From Fimbriimonadaceae bacterium (lineage in GTDB: Bacteria; Armatimonadota; Fimbriimonadia; Fimbriimonadales; Fimbriimonadaceae), in assembly GCA_020850835.1 (NCBI GenBank), contig JADZDX010000032.1:1-58995 (forward strand): a stretch of 58,995 bases of DNA, in the 5' to 3' direction. The notes beneath the pieces are model-generated. The model made no database searches and was not told where the DNA came from. It saw nothing but the letters and a program-made list of their open reading frames with translations. The position numbers and the translations under genes were made by a program. Positions 20,009 through 29,809 of this stretch are shown piece after piece (position 1 is the first letter of the stretch; every line of letters starts with the position of its first letter).

Positions 20009-20014
20009 GTGGCT

Positions 20015-20088
20015 TGGAGCGGGTGGCGGGAATCGAACCCGCGTGGCCAGCTTGGAAGGCTGGAGCTTTACCACTAAGCTACACCCGC
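20015..20088 (-). tRNA. tRNA-Gly (TCC), CCA encoded
   Basis: GCGGGTGTAGCTTAGTGGTAAAGC...CTTCCAA...GGTTCGATTCCCGCCACCCGCTCCA. Confidence 0.95.
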
Positions 20089-20194
20089 AAGGAAAGTGCA
20101 TTCTACCCGTCCTTCGCAGGGTGGACTTAAATCCGCCACGCGGCTCAAGCATTCTGTTCCCAAGATTGCTAAATTGCCTGTATAGTAATTGGGT

Positions 20195-21859
20195 ATGCGA
20201 AAAGTTGCTTTGCTCTCGACGATGGTGTCCCTCGCGGCCATGGGGGCCGCTCAGAGTTTCTATGAAGGCTTCGAGGCGGGGCCGGCGGATTTTACGACTA
20301 GGCCTAACTGGGGGAACCTTTCCGGAGGTGAGAACATTGCCTTTGGCCCAGAAACATGGCGAGCTCACAATTTAAGCACCCCAATCGGCGTTGCAGGTTG
20401 GTTCGGCGATCCAAGGGCAAGGTCGGGTGATGTCGTTCTCGTTTCCACCTACGATAGCGCAGCGGGCGCGAACCCAATCTCAAATTGGATGTTTATGCCA
20501 CCACGGATTATCGGTTCCGGCGACACGATTTCATTCTGGACCAAAGTGAGCTTAAATCCGACTAACTTTCCCGACCGCGTTTCAGTTATGCAGGCAACGG
20601 GAATCACAAACGTTCCGAGTTCCTTTACCCCCGTGCTTACGGTAAATCCCGGCCTAACCGCGACCGACTATCCCGCTGTTTATACGCAGTTTTCTTATAC
20701 GTTCACGGGTAACACGCAGGTGCGAACCTTGGCCTTCCGCCATCATGTTGATAATGGGGGCCCGGCAGGCTCTCAATCAGACTACATTTTCATCGATGAC
20801 GTCGAGTTCACCCGCGCGGGCATGACCGAGAGCTTTGACTCTTCGACCACGCCTGGCTTCATTGATGGATCGGTTGTGACGTTTGGTAATTCGGCGGGCG
20901 GCAATCCCATTGTCTTTCCCTCGGGAACATGGCATGCATTGAACGCTAGTGTGCCACAGGGGACCAACGGTTGGAGTCGAGCCGTTTCGCCTCGCACTGG
21001 TGTCGGCGGGATTGCTACTGCTTTTAACTGCGTTGGTGGTAACAACACGGCCAATAACTGGATCATGTCGCCTGTTAGATCAATCGTTAACGGCGATAAG
21101 ATCCGCTTCTGGGTGAAGGCGACTAGCGGCTTCTTCCCTGATCGGCTACACGTCAAGCTAAGCAGTGCGGGCTCGTCGACCTTGGTTTCGTCGTTTGGAA
21201 CTCCGCTCCTCACGATCAATCCCACTTTGGTGGCCAACGGCTTCCCGGAAGCCTACACGCAATACACGGCAGTGGTCTCTGGGCTTGGCGCGCCCGCTGT
21301 TGGCCGATTCGCGTTTCACTACGATGTCACGAACTCCGGCCCTGATGGCCCTAATGGCAGCGAACTTATGATCGACGACGTGGAGTACATCCCCGCGCCG
21401 GCTTCTCAGGTGATTTCGGGAGTGATCGGACTTTCGGATACGGGTTCGTTCGGGCCAGGAGTCACGCGTCGTATTCGTGCCGAAGTGCGGCAGGGCGGCA
21501 CATTGGTGGCCGCGCATACGTTCGTTGCAAGCAATCCAGAAGCAACGTACTCAATCCGCGTTCCACACGGGCTTAGCGGCTCGGCGACCCTTAGTTTCAA
21601 TGGCAGCTCATTCCTGAAGCGCAATCGTAGCTTGACTCTTAGTGGCGCCGATCAGTCCGGCGTAAGCACCGTGCTGTTTAATGGCGACGTTGATAAGAGT
21701 GGCGAAGTGGACGCGGCGGATATTGATGAAGTCATCGCCTCCTTTGGCCAATCCTTCCCCGGGTCCGGCAATGCTGATGCTGACGTTGATGTTTCGGGTG
21801 AGGTTGACGCGGCGGACATTGATATCGTGATAAGCAACTTCGGCCGCATGGATGACTAA
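20195..21859 (+). CDS. Secreted protein with two choice-of-anchor-J-like repeats and a C-terminal dockerin-type domain
   Basis: Signal peptide MRKVALLSTMVSLAAMGAAQ; duplicated GFEAGP.../ESFDSSTTPGF... modules; C-terminal GDVDKSGEVDAADIDEVIASFG...ADVDVSGEVDAADIDIVISNFG. Confidence 0.75.
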   Translation: MRKVALLSTMVSLAAMGAAQSFYEGFEAGPADFTTRPNWGNLSGGENIAFGPETWRAHNLSTPIGVAGWFGDPRARSGDVVLVSTYDSAAGANPISNWMFMPPRIIGSGDTISFWTKVSLNPTNFPDRVSVMQATGITNVPSSFTPVLTVNPGLTATDYPAVYTQFSYTFTGNTQVRTLAFRHHVDNGGPAGSQSDYIFIDDVEFTRAGMTESFDSSTTPGFIDGSVVTFGNSAGGNPIVFPSGTWHALNASVPQGTNGWSRAVSPRTGVGGIATAFNCVGGNNTANNWIMSPVRSIVNGDKIRFWVKATSGFFPDRLHVKLSSAGSSTLVSSFGTPLLTINPTLVANGFPEAYTQYTAVVSGLGAPAVGRFAFHYDVTNSGPDGPNGSELMIDDVEYIPAPASQVISGVIGLSDTGSFGPGVTRRIRAEVRQGGTLVAAHTFVASNPEATYSIRVPHGLSGSATLSFNGSSFLKRNRSLTLSGADQSGVSTVLFNGDVDKSGEVDAADIDEVIASFGQSFPGSGNADADVDVSGEVDAADIDIVISNFGRMDD

Positions 21860-21882
21860 GCTTGAGGTCGCCTAGCTCTTAT

Positions 21883-21907
21883 GAAGCCCTGCTCAGAGCA
21901 GGGCTTC
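21883..21907. terminator. Hairpin between convergent genes (11-bp perfect stem, 3-nt loop), possible bidirectional terminator
   Basis: GAAGCCCTGCT-CAG-AGCAGGGCTTC; no strong T-tract. Confidence 0.6.
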
Positions 21908-21910
21908 TGG

Positions 21911-24535
21911 TTACGCGAGCAGCTGCCGCAATACGTACTGCAAGATTCCGCCGTGGCGATAGTAGTCAATTTCCTTCGGCGTGTCGATACGCACCGTAGC
22001 ACTGAATTCCTTTTCACCCGCCCGAACTGTAAGGTGGCGACCGTGGGCAAACTTGTTCGAGATCGCCTCGCGCAGGCCCACAACTTCGAAGGTTTCCTCG
22101 CCAGTGAGACCGAGGCTCGCCGCATTCTCCTCAGGCAGGAACTGCAGGGGCAGTACGCCCATGCCGATGAGGTTGGAGCGGTGGATGCGCTCGAAGCTCT
22201 CGGCGAGGACGAACTTGACGCCGAGTAGATTCGGCCCCTTGGCCGCCCAGTCACGGCTTGATCCCGAACCATATTCCTTGCCACCGATCACGCAGACCCC
22301 AATGCCGGCCGCTGAGTACTTTTCGGCAGCATCCGAGATTGCCATGACTTCGTTCGTCGGCCAGTAAGTCGTCCAGCCACCTTCCGTGCCAGGTGCGATT
22401 TGGTTGCGCAACCGGATGTTGGCGAAAGTGCCTCGGACCATGACCTCATGGTTACCGCGCCGACTGCCGTAGCTGTTGAAGAGGTGAACAGGCACTCCTC
22501 GCGCGCTCAGATATTCCCCGGCTGGTCCGTGCGTCTTGATGCTCCCTGCAGGCGAAATGTGGTCGGTTGTGATCGAATCGCCGAGAAGAGCGATGCAGCG
22601 AAGTCCGGCAAGTTCCTTGACTTCAGCCGGTGCTTCAAGGGGCATGTCGTCAAAATAGGGTGCTTTCTTCACATAAGTCGAGTCGGGGTTCCAATCGTAG
22701 CGGTCGCCGGCAGAAACTTGAATGGCTTGCCACTTTGCATCGCCGTCGAACACTCCCGCGTACATTTTTCGGAACATCGTCTGGTGGATGTGCTCGTTGA
22801 CAATATCGGCGACCTCGGCTTGGGTCGGCCAGATATCTTTCAGGTAGACCGGATTGCCATCCTTGGAAGTGCCGAGGGGGTCGGACGTGAGGTCAACCTC
22901 AATACTCCCGGCGAACGAGTACGCGACGACGAGGGGAGGTGACATGAGATAGTTGGCCTTGACTTCGGCATTAACGCGGCCCTCAAAGTTACGATTTCCA
23001 CTCAAGACGCTGACCACATTGAGGTCATTAGCCACCACTTCCTTGCTGACTTCCTCGGGAAGGGGGCCGCTATTGCCGATACAGGTCGTGCATCCGTAAC
23101 CGACAACGTTAAACCCAATGGCATCAAGGTCCTTGAGGAGACCGCTTTCGGAAAGGTACTCCGTGACCACGCGAGAGCCGGGTGCCAAGCTGGTCTTGAC
23201 CCAGGGCTTCGGCCTCAGGCCGAGAGCGTGAGCTTTTCGTGCCACGAGGCCAGCGGCCACCATGACGGTAGGATTACTCGTGTTGGTGCAGCTGGTGATC
23301 GCCGCAATGACAATGCTGCCATTTGATAAGGTATCTGACTTGCCGTTGCGGTCGGGGAGTTGGGGAAATGCGGCGTGGTAGCTGTCACGAGCATTTGGGA
23401 GAGGCGAGCGGTCTTGCGGGCGTTTTGGGCCGGCAACGCTGGGGACCACCGAACCAAGATCCAGGCTGAGAATGCTGGTGTATTCAGCTTCAGGAGCACC
23501 GGGGGCATGGAACATGCCCTGGGCGCGGAAATACGCCTCTACGAGAGCAAGTTGCTCCTCACTGCGCCCGCTGGCACGTAGGTACCGCAGAGTTTCGGCA
23601 TCAACCGGGAAAAAGCCCATCGTAGCGCCGTACTCAGGAGCCATGTTGGCGAGGGTGGCACGATCGGCCAAGGGCAAGGAACTGATTCCGTCGCCGAAGA
23701 ATTCAACGAACTTGCCGACCACGCCATGTTGGCGGAGCATTTCGGTGGCGACCAGTACGAGATCGGTGGCGGTTGTGCCTTCGGGCAGGGAGCCCGTGAG
23801 CTTGAATCCGACAACCTGCGGAATGAGCATGCTGACCGGCTGGCCGAGCATGGCGGCTTCTGCTTCGATGCCGCCGACGCCCCAGCCGAGCACCCCAAGC
23901 CCGTTAATCATGGTGGTATGGCTGTCGGTTCCGACGAGAGTATCGAAGTAGGCGACGCCGTTTTGCTCCATCACAACCCGTGCGAGATACTCTAGGTTCA
24001 CTTGGTGAACAATGCCGGTGTTGGGAGGAACAACCTTGAAGTTCTTAAAGGCTTGTTGCCCCCATCGAAGGAACTCATATCGCTCACGGTTCCTGTCGAA
24101 CTCGAGGTCGCGATTGATTTGCAGGGCGGCTTCGCTACCGTATGCGTCAACTTGGACGCTGTGGTCGATCACGAGTTCGACTGGCTGAAGGGGATTGATT
24201 TTGTTCGGGTCACCGCCGAATTTAGCCATCGCGTCGCGCATTGCGGCAAGATCAACCACGCATGGAACGCCGGTGAAGTCTTGAAGAAGCACTCGTGCCG
24301 GGGTGAAGCTGATTTCTTTTGACGGAACCGATTTTGGATCCCAATTGACGATGGCCAAAGCGTCATCTTTGGTGATGTTGACGCCGTCCTCGGTGCGGAT
24401 GAGGTTCTCAAGCAAGACTCGAAGGGAAACGGGAAGGCGGTCAAGTTGCTCCTTGTCGGCTACCCTCGTGATATCGAAAAAGCTAAAGGATCTGTCGCCA
24501 ACGGGAAGGGTGGATTTCGCGCCAAAACTGTTCAT
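21911..24535 (-). CDS. acnA: Aconitate hydratase A
   Basis: [55 protein letters not shown]; start at [14 protein letters not shown]. Confidence 0.97.
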   Translation of the reverse strand: MNSFGAKSTLPVGDRSFSFFDITRVADKEQLDRLPVSLRVLLENLIRTEDGVNITKDDALAIVNWDPKSVPSKEISFTPARVLLQDFTGVPCVVDLAAMRDAMAKFGGDPNKINPLQPVELVIDHSVQVDAYGSEAALQINRDLEFDRNRERYEFLRWGQQAFKNFKVVPPNTGIVHQVNLEYLARVVMEQNGVAYFDTLVGTDSHTTMINGLGVLGWGVGGIEAEAAMLGQPVSMLIPQVVGFKLTGSLPEGTTATDLVLVATEMLRQHGVVGKFVEFFGDGISSLPLADRATLANMAPEYGATMGFFPVDAETLRYLRASGRSEEQLALVEAYFRAQGMFHAPGAPEAEYTSILSLDLGSVVPSVAGPKRPQDRSPLPNARDSYHAAFPQLPDRNGKSDTLSNGSIVIAAITSCTNTSNPTVMVAAGLVARKAHALGLRPKPWVKTSLAPGSRVVTEYLSESGLLKDLDAIGFNVVGYGCTTCIGNSGPLPEEVSKEVVANDLNVVSVLSGNRNFEGRVNAEVKANYLMSPPLVVAYSFAGSIEVDLTSDPLGTSKDGNPVYLKDIWPTQAEVADIVNEHIHQTMFRKMYAGVFDGDAKWQAIQVSAGDRYDWNPDSTYVKKAPYFDDMPLEAPAEVKELAGLRCIALLGDSITTDHISPAGSIKTHGPAGEYLSARGVPVHLFNSYGSRRGNHEVMVRGTFANIRLRNQIAPGTEGGWTTYWPTNEVMAISDAAEKYSAAGIGVCVIGGKEYGSGSSRDWAAKGPNLLGVKFVLAESFERIHRSNLIGMGVLPLQFLPEENAASLGLTGEETFEVVGLREAISNKFAHGRHLTVRAGEKEFSATVRIDTPKEIDYYRHGGILQYVLRQLLA

Positions 24536-24590
24536 GTCTGTTGGGTTCAGTCTACCAAGTTCACCTGTTTGAGAGGTACAATGCGCCCTT

Positions 24591-24617
24591 GTGGGAGGCC
24601 GCAAGGCCGCATACCAC
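24591..24617 (+). promoter_or_regulatory. Putative L1-binding leader hairpin of rplA
   Basis: GTGG-GA-GGCC-GCAA-GGCC-GCATA-CCAC: two helices, asymmetric internal loop, GNRA tetraloop, abutting the SD GGAGG (24618-24622). Confidence 0.6.
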
Positions 24618-24627
24618 GGAGGACACA

Positions 24628-25353
24628 GTGCCAAAGAAAGATAAGAAGAAGAACCAGCACTCCAAGCGTTTTACTGAGCTCACCACTAACATTGAAGCTG
24701 ACAAGCTATACGAATTGGGCGAAGCCCTTGAGATTGTTAAGAAGAACGCGACCGCCAAATTCGCCGAAGGTGTAGACCTTTCCGTGCGCCTTGGTATCGA
24801 CCCGAAGAAGGGTGATCAGAATGTCCGTGGAACAACAACTCTGCCCCACGGAACGGGCAAGACAAAGATTGTTGCGGTCCTTGCTAAGGGAGACCAAGCT
24901 AAGGAAGCCGAGGCTGCGGGAGCGGATCACGTAGGCGATGAAGACCTGATCAAGAAGATCCAAGAGGGCTTCAACAAGTTTGACGTCGTGCTTGCAACCG
25001 AAGAGATGGCTCCCCAGATTGGCAAGATTGGTAAGGCACTCGGCGCTAAGACTCCCAACAAGCGAAATGGCACGGTGACAAATGCGATTGGGACTGCCGT
25101 AAAGGAGATCAAGGGCGCGACCCGTGTCGAGTACCGTGCTGACAAGGGTGGCGTCGTGAATATGCCAATCGGGCGTGTTAGCCTATCGCCGGAGCAACTT
25201 AAAGAGAATTTCTCCGCCGCAGTTTCCGCAATTGTAAAGGCTAAGCCATCCAGCACAAAGGGTAAGTACCTCGTGACCATGACGCTGAGTAGCACCATGG
25301 GGCCGGGTGTGCCGCTAGACCCTGCATTGGCTCAAAAAGCTGCTGGTGCCTAA
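24628..25353 (+). CDS. rplA: 50S ribosomal protein L1
   Basis: GTG start after [57 protein letters not shown]. Confidence 0.95.
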   Translation: MPKKDKKKNQHSKRFTELTTNIEADKLYELGEALEIVKKNATAKFAEGVDLSVRLGIDPKKGDQNVRGTTTLPHGTGKTKIVAVLAKGDQAKEAEAAGADHVGDEDLIKKIQEGFNKFDVVLATEEMAPQIGKIGKALGAKTPNKRNGTVTNAIGTAVKEIKGATRVEYRADKGGVVNMPIGRVSLSPEQLKENFSAAVSAIVKAKPSSTKGKYLVTMTLSSTMGPGVPLDPALAQKAAGA

Positions 25354-25376
25354 GTCCATCTAAGCTGACGATGTGA

Positions 25377-25402
25377 AGGGGGGCTGCCAAGGCAGCCCCC
25401 CT
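25377..25402. terminator. Strong GC hairpin between rplA and the convergent cyclophilin gene
   Basis: AGGGGGGCTGCC-AA-GGCAGCCCCCCT. Confidence 0.75.
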
Positions 25403-25420
25403 CTCATTTCTGGAGATGTC

Positions 25421-25948
25421 TTAGACAGGCCAAGTGGCGATCGTGGCACTGGTAATGCGCGCGGCCTCTTGGTCTGTGGGGTGATCCGAATGGTCCCTAG
25501 GCAGGTTCACGATCTTGTCCACGATTTCAAGTCCTTCGACGATTCGTCCGTAGACGGTGTATTGCTGGTCGAGATGGGGCGATGTGCCGTGCATCAGGAA
25601 GAATTGGCTCTGTGCTGAGTTGGGGTTGTTCGTCCGTGCGGCCGACAAGATCCCCGGAACATGCTTGATGTCGTTGAATTCGGCGTTCAAAAATCCACCG
25701 TGTCCGCCCGTGCCCGGGTGGCCCTCTCCGGTCTTGGTATTGGGGTCACCGCCCTGAATCATGAATCCAGGAATCAATCGGTGGAAGTACGTTCCGGAGT
25801 ACACGCCATCGTTGCAACACTCTTTGAAACGTGCAACGTGGTTGGGTGCCACGTGCGGGAAGAATTGCAGGACGATACGGCCTTGTGAGGTTTCTAGGAT
25901 GGCGACTTCATCGCCCTCTTCGGGCATCATCATTTCGACACCGGCCAT
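25421..25948 (-). CDS. Cyclophilin-type peptidyl-prolyl isomerase
   Basis: YFHRLIPGFMIQGGDPNTKTGEG, NSAQSQFFLMHG. Confidence 0.9.
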   Translation of the reverse strand: MAGVEMMMPEEGDEVAILETSQGRIVLQFFPHVAPNHVARFKECCNDGVYSGTYFHRLIPGFMIQGGDPNTKTGEGHPGTGGHGGFLNAEFNDIKHVPGILSAARTNNPNSAQSQFFLMHGTSPHLDQQYTVYGRIVEGLEIVDKIVNLPRDHSDHPTDQEAARITSATIATWPV

Positions 25949-26631
25949 TTCTCGAGGCTTGCCTTCGTAATGGTTACCGCTTTGTGGTCCTTGGGATTAT
26001 CGTTGGGGTCTCGCGGTTGGTTGACGATCTTGTCAACGACATCCAGTCCCTCGACCACCTTGCCGAAGACCGTATATTGGTTATCGAGCGATGGGCTTGT
26101 TCCATGCATGATGAAGAATTGACTCTGGGCTGAATTCGGGTCGGAAGTGCGGGCGGTGGACAAAATTCCTCGCACATGCTTCACATCATTGAACTCAGCC
26201 GGAAGCATAGAACCGTAACCTCCTTGGCCGTCATCGGCGCGATCACTGTTCTTTGTGTTGGGATCGCCGCCCTGGATCATAAACCCAGGAATCACTCGGT
26301 GGAAGTAAGTCCCCGTGTAAATGCCCTTAGTGAGACACTCCTTGAAGCGGGCTACCATCTTTGGAGCCTTGTCGGGGAAGAACATTACAACGATGCGCCC
26401 TGAGCCAGTATCAAGGACGCCGACCTCCTCACCATCTTTTGGCTTTCGATCACTAACGTCGCCGGTAGACGCAGGTGGTGCTTCCTTGGGCGGTTCGGAC
26501 TGGGGGGCCTCAACGCTTTCCGAGCTCTGGGCGGTATTCGCCTGATTTCCGGGCTCAGGCGTGCTGGAATTGCATCCTAGCATCGAAAGAAGTGCAAGGG
26601 CCGCAAGGGGGCTGATCTTGAATACGTTCAC
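25930..26631 (-). CDS. Cyclophilin-type peptidyl-prolyl isomerase, predicted lipoprotein
   Basis: GTG start; lipobox LLSMLGC; YFHRVIPGFMIQGGDPNTK, NSAQSQFFIMHG. Confidence 0.9.
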   Translation of the reverse strand: MNVFKISPLAALALLSMLGCNSSTPEPGNQANTAQSSESVEAPQSEPPKEAPPASTGDVSDRKPKDGEEVGVLDTGSGRIVVMFFPDKAPKMVARFKECLTKGIYTGTYFHRVIPGFMIQGGDPNTKNSDRADDGQGGYGSMLPAEFNDVKHVRGILSTARTSDPNSAQSQFFIMHGTSPSLDNQYTVFGKVVEGLDVVDKIVNQPRDPNDNPKDHKAVTITKASLEKWPVSK

Positions 26632-26653
26632 CCCCTCATTGTACTGCGTACGC

Positions 26654-26812
26654 TTATTGAGCTTGCATGGAGCGGTTACCCATTGGGCGCCCTTCGACTG
26701 GGATTGGCTTACCCTTGGTCTTGGGCTTTGGAGTTTCCGACTCAGCCGGCGCGCATCCAATGACCACTAGGCCACACAGGACGAACAAGATGAGGAGCAG
26801 ACGGGACTTCAC
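26654..26812 (-). CDS. Small predicted lipoprotein (52 aa)
   Basis: Own translation, GTG start: VKSRLLLILFVLCGLVVIGCAPAESETPKPKTKGKPIPVEGRPMGNRSMQAQ*; below the ORF-track length cutoff. Confidence 0.65.
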   Translation of the reverse strand: MKSRLLLILFVLCGLVVIGCAPAESETPKPKTKGKPIPVEGRPMGNRSMQAQ

Positions 26813-26826
26813 GCCCGCATTCTACT

Positions 26827-28125
26827 TTATTGCCCACGCCCGGTCTTGGCAAAGTTCTGAGAAAAGACCATGACGTCGGCACTACTCACAACCCCATCAC
26901 CCGTAAGGTCCGCCCGGGCGTCCCAGCCGGGTTGTCCGGATGAAGTGCCCATGGCCGGAGCCATCAGGCGGTAATCACTGGCATCTACGGTGTCCGAGCC
27001 GTCGCAATCGCCGTTGATCAAGTTGAAGGTTGCCTTTGACCTGCTTGAATCTCGCGTATCTACCCGTTGCGTTTGGGTCAAATATGTGCCGTATTTGATG
27101 CGGAGATCGTACTCGCTCAAGAATGAGGGCGCCAGAATGCTGATTTTGCCGCTGGACTGAACGGTAGCGGTTCGGCTTTGAATCGTGATTCCGGTTCCTG
27201 GCCAACCGATTTCAACCACGACCGGCGTGGATGGAGGCGAGGGATTGGTGCGACCCCCAAAGATCAACTGACACTCGATACTGGGATTTACGAGTTCGAT
27301 AAACCATGGCTGATCGAGGTTTGCCGTATCGGGGAAGAGGCCCCCCAGTTGGTTGAAACCTGGGACAGCAATTCGAGCGACCTGCCGAGTCGCCCAGATT
27401 GTGCTAAGTAGCTCGCCATTTGAGTTGAATCTGAGCCCCAGAGGTTGCCCCGCAGTTGTGAACGAACCGAGGGACTGTCCTCCGGAATTGAACCGAAGGA
27501 TTTTCTGGTTGTTTGAGCTGGTCACATAGAGCGTGCCATCTGGTCCCCAGCCAAATCCTTGGGCGTCCCAGATGCCCCGACCGGTCGAAATGAGATCACC
27601 CATTGAGGCCCCACTGTTTGGGTCGAATTCTTCAATACCGCCGCCTGCGCTCGAGTTGAAGCTTACGTAAAGGTGCCCACTCTTGACCACTACCGCCTGG
27701 TAGATCCGCCCTGGCCTTACGGGGGAGACCCAAGAAATGATGCCGCTCCGGGTAACGGTGAATGCAGATTGGTTGGCCACCACAAGGTCACGATCAAAGA
27801 AGGTGAGTCCGCAAGGCTTGGGTGTGGCGATGTAGTTATCCACAAAGACGCCGTTAGAATTGTATCGCTTGATTTGGTTCGTACCGTAGCTACTGACGTA
27901 AAGTAACCCATCTGGACCGTACGCAAATCCGAAGGGTCTCTGGAGTCCACCGCCATTAGCAATGGAACCCCGAAAAACTCCGGTGATGTCGTCCACCATC
28001 ACCACTCGATTCCCACTGTAGTCGCCGACTGCAACGGTGCCAGCGTGTGCAACTCCCGTTAACGACAGTACAGCGCTAACAATAGAACGCATTGTGAACT
28101 TATTGAACTTCCCCTTGTCCCTCAT
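26827..28125 (-). CDS. Secreted NHL/SMP-30-like beta-propeller protein with C-terminal dockerin-type domain
   Basis: Repeats such as YGPDGLLYVSSYGTNQIKRYNSNG and WGPDGTLYVTSSNNQKILRFNSGG; C-terminal NGDCDGSDTVDASDYRLM...ADLTGDGVVSSADVMVFSQNF. Confidence 0.75.
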   Translation of the reverse strand: MRDKGKFNKFTMRSIVSAVLSLTGVAHAGTVAVGDYSGNRVVMVDDITGVFRGSIANGGGLQRPFGFAYGPDGLLYVSSYGTNQIKRYNSNGVFVDNYIATPKPCGLTFFDRDLVVANQSAFTVTRSGIISWVSPVRPGRIYQAVVVKSGHLYVSFNSSAGGGIEEFDPNSGASMGDLISTGRGIWDAQGFGWGPDGTLYVTSSNNQKILRFNSGGQSLGSFTTAGQPLGLRFNSNGELLSTIWATRQVARIAVPGFNQLGGLFPDTANLDQPWFIELVNPSIECQLIFGGRTNPSPPSTPVVVEIGWPGTGITIQSRTATVQSSGKISILAPSFLSEYDLRIKYGTYLTQTQRVDTRDSSRSKATFNLINGDCDGSDTVDASDYRLMAPAMGTSSGQPGWDARADLTGDGVVSSADVMVFSQNFAKTGRGQ

Positions 28126-28255
28126 GTCCGGGAAGTGTTTTCCACCTTATTTGGGCTAGGTAGCCAGGCAATAGGAGAAACCTAGATCCTTTACGTGCTG
28201 GCGCAAATGCGGGCTCGAAATACCCGATCAGCTACCGTGTAAACTCTTTGAGCGC

Positions 28256-29809
28256 ATGGCTTACCGCGATTTTCAACATTTTCTGCAGGCTCTGGCTGAG
28301 CAGAAGGAGCTCGCGACGATCAGTGAGCCGGTGAGTCCCTACCTAGAAATCACCGAAATCGCGGATCGGGTGATGAAGGCAAATGGCCCCGCGCTGCTTT
28401 TTAACCATTTGGTTGGCCCAGATCATCGCTTTGGCACCCCTAACCCAAAGAGCGCGGTGATGAACCAAGCATCAATTCATCCTAACAATGCCCCGACTGG
28501 TTCGCGCAAGTATGACTACCCAGTCGCGATCAACTCGATGGGTTCGCGCAAAAGAATGAGTTTGGCCCTGAGTTGCGACGACTTCGAGGAACACGCTGAT
28601 CGTCTTCGCAAGCTCGTTCAAGCTCCTGGAAATGTTCCAAAGAGCCTAGTTGAGAAGCTGAAATTCGCTATGGAGATGGGCAGAGAGATCAAGTCCACGC
28701 CGCCCAAGGATGCCAAGTTTGCCCCCTGCCAAGAGATCGTGATGCAAGGCGACGAGGTTGACCTCACGCAGTTCCCAATCCTGACCTGCTGGCCCGAAGA
28801 TGGCGGTCCCTACATTACGCTGCCGCTTGTCTTCACGCACGATCCGACCACCGGTAAGCGCAATGTCGGCATGTACCGGATGCAGGTTTACGACCGGAAC
28901 ACGTGCGGCATGCATTGGCAAATGCACAAGACCGGCATGCGCCAGATGGAGGATGCAGGTGCGGCCGGAAAGTTACGCTTCGAGGTTGCCGTTGTTTTGG
29001 GAGGCGATCCGAGTCACACCTTTTCGGCGATTGCGCCATTACCTCCTGGAGTTGATGAAATGGCATTCTCAGGCTTTCTGCGGAAGGAACCTGTCCAAAT
29101 GGTTAAAGCCAAAACGGTTGATGTTCAGGTCCCCGCTGACGCGGAGATCGTGATCGAAGGTTACGTAGACCCCAGTGAGCGCAGGCTTGAGGGCCCATTT
29201 GGAGATCATACAGGTTACTATTCTTTGGCGGGCGACTTCCCGGTACTGCACGTGACCGCCATCACGATGCGACCCAAGCCGGTATGGCCAGCTACCATCG
29301 TGGGTATTCCGCCGATGGAAGACGGCTGGATGGGAAAAGCCGTCGAGCGAATCTTCTTGCCCCTGATTCAGCTAACCGTGCCGGAAATCGTGGACATGAA
29401 CCTGCCGGTAGACGCGTGTTTCCACAATGTCGCCTTCGTTTCGATCAGGAAGAAGTATCCCGGGCATGCCTACAAGGTCATGAATGCGATATGGGGTCTC
29501 GGGGGGCTCGCGTTTACCAAGATGGTCTTCATCTTTGACGAAGACACGAATGTCCAAGATATTGGAGAGGTGCTCTTCCGGCTGGGGGCGAATTGCGACC
29601 CGGGGCGGGATACCTTGCACTCACGTGGGCCGGTAGATCAACTGGACCATGCGAGTGTTGCCGAGGGTTTTGGAGGCAAGATCGGGTTTGATTGCACCCA
29701 TAAATGGCCCGGCGAGAATGGATTCTCGCGGGACTATCCGAAGCTCATCAAGATGAGCGATGACGTGGTAAAGCGAATCGATTCGATCTGGGGCAGGCTC
29801 GGTCTTTAG
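28256..29809 (+). CDS. UbiD-family decarboxylase
   Basis: MAYRDFQHFLQALAEQKEL, ILTCWPEDGGPYITLPLVFTHDP, EGPFGDHTGYYS, WPATIVGIPPMEDGWMGKAVERIFLP. Confidence 0.93.
   Translation: MAYRDFQHFLQALAEQKELATISEPVSPYLEITEIADRVMKANGPALLFNHLVGPDHRFGTPNPKSAVMNQASIHPNNAPTGSRKYDYPVAINSMGSRKRMSLALSCDDFEEHADRLRKLVQAPGNVPKSLVEKLKFAMEMGREIKSTPPKDAKFAPCQEIVMQGDEVDLTQFPILTCWPEDGGPYITLPLVFTHDPTTGKRNVGMYRMQVYDRNTCGMHWQMHKTGMRQMEDAGAAGKLRFEVAVVLGGDPSHTFSAIAPLPPGVDEMAFSGFLRKEPVQMVKAKTVDVQVPADAEIVIEGYVDPSERRLEGPFGDHTGYYSLAGDFPVLHVTAITMRPKPVWPATIVGIPPMEDGWMGKAVERIFLPLIQLTVPEIVDMNLPVDACFHNVAFVSIRKKYPGHAYKVMNAIWGLGGLAFTKMVFIFDEDTNVQDIGEVLFRLGANCDPGRDTLHSRGPVDQLDHASVAEGFGGKIGFDCTHKWPGENGFSRDYPKLIKMSDDVVKRIDSIWGRLGL

Noticed and set aside
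19927-20375. ORFs 19927..20130, 19970..20368 and 19992..20375
   Set aside because: Their 'conserved' segments (GIEPAWPAWKAGALPLSYTR, LATRVRFPPPAP) are translations of tRNA-Gly.
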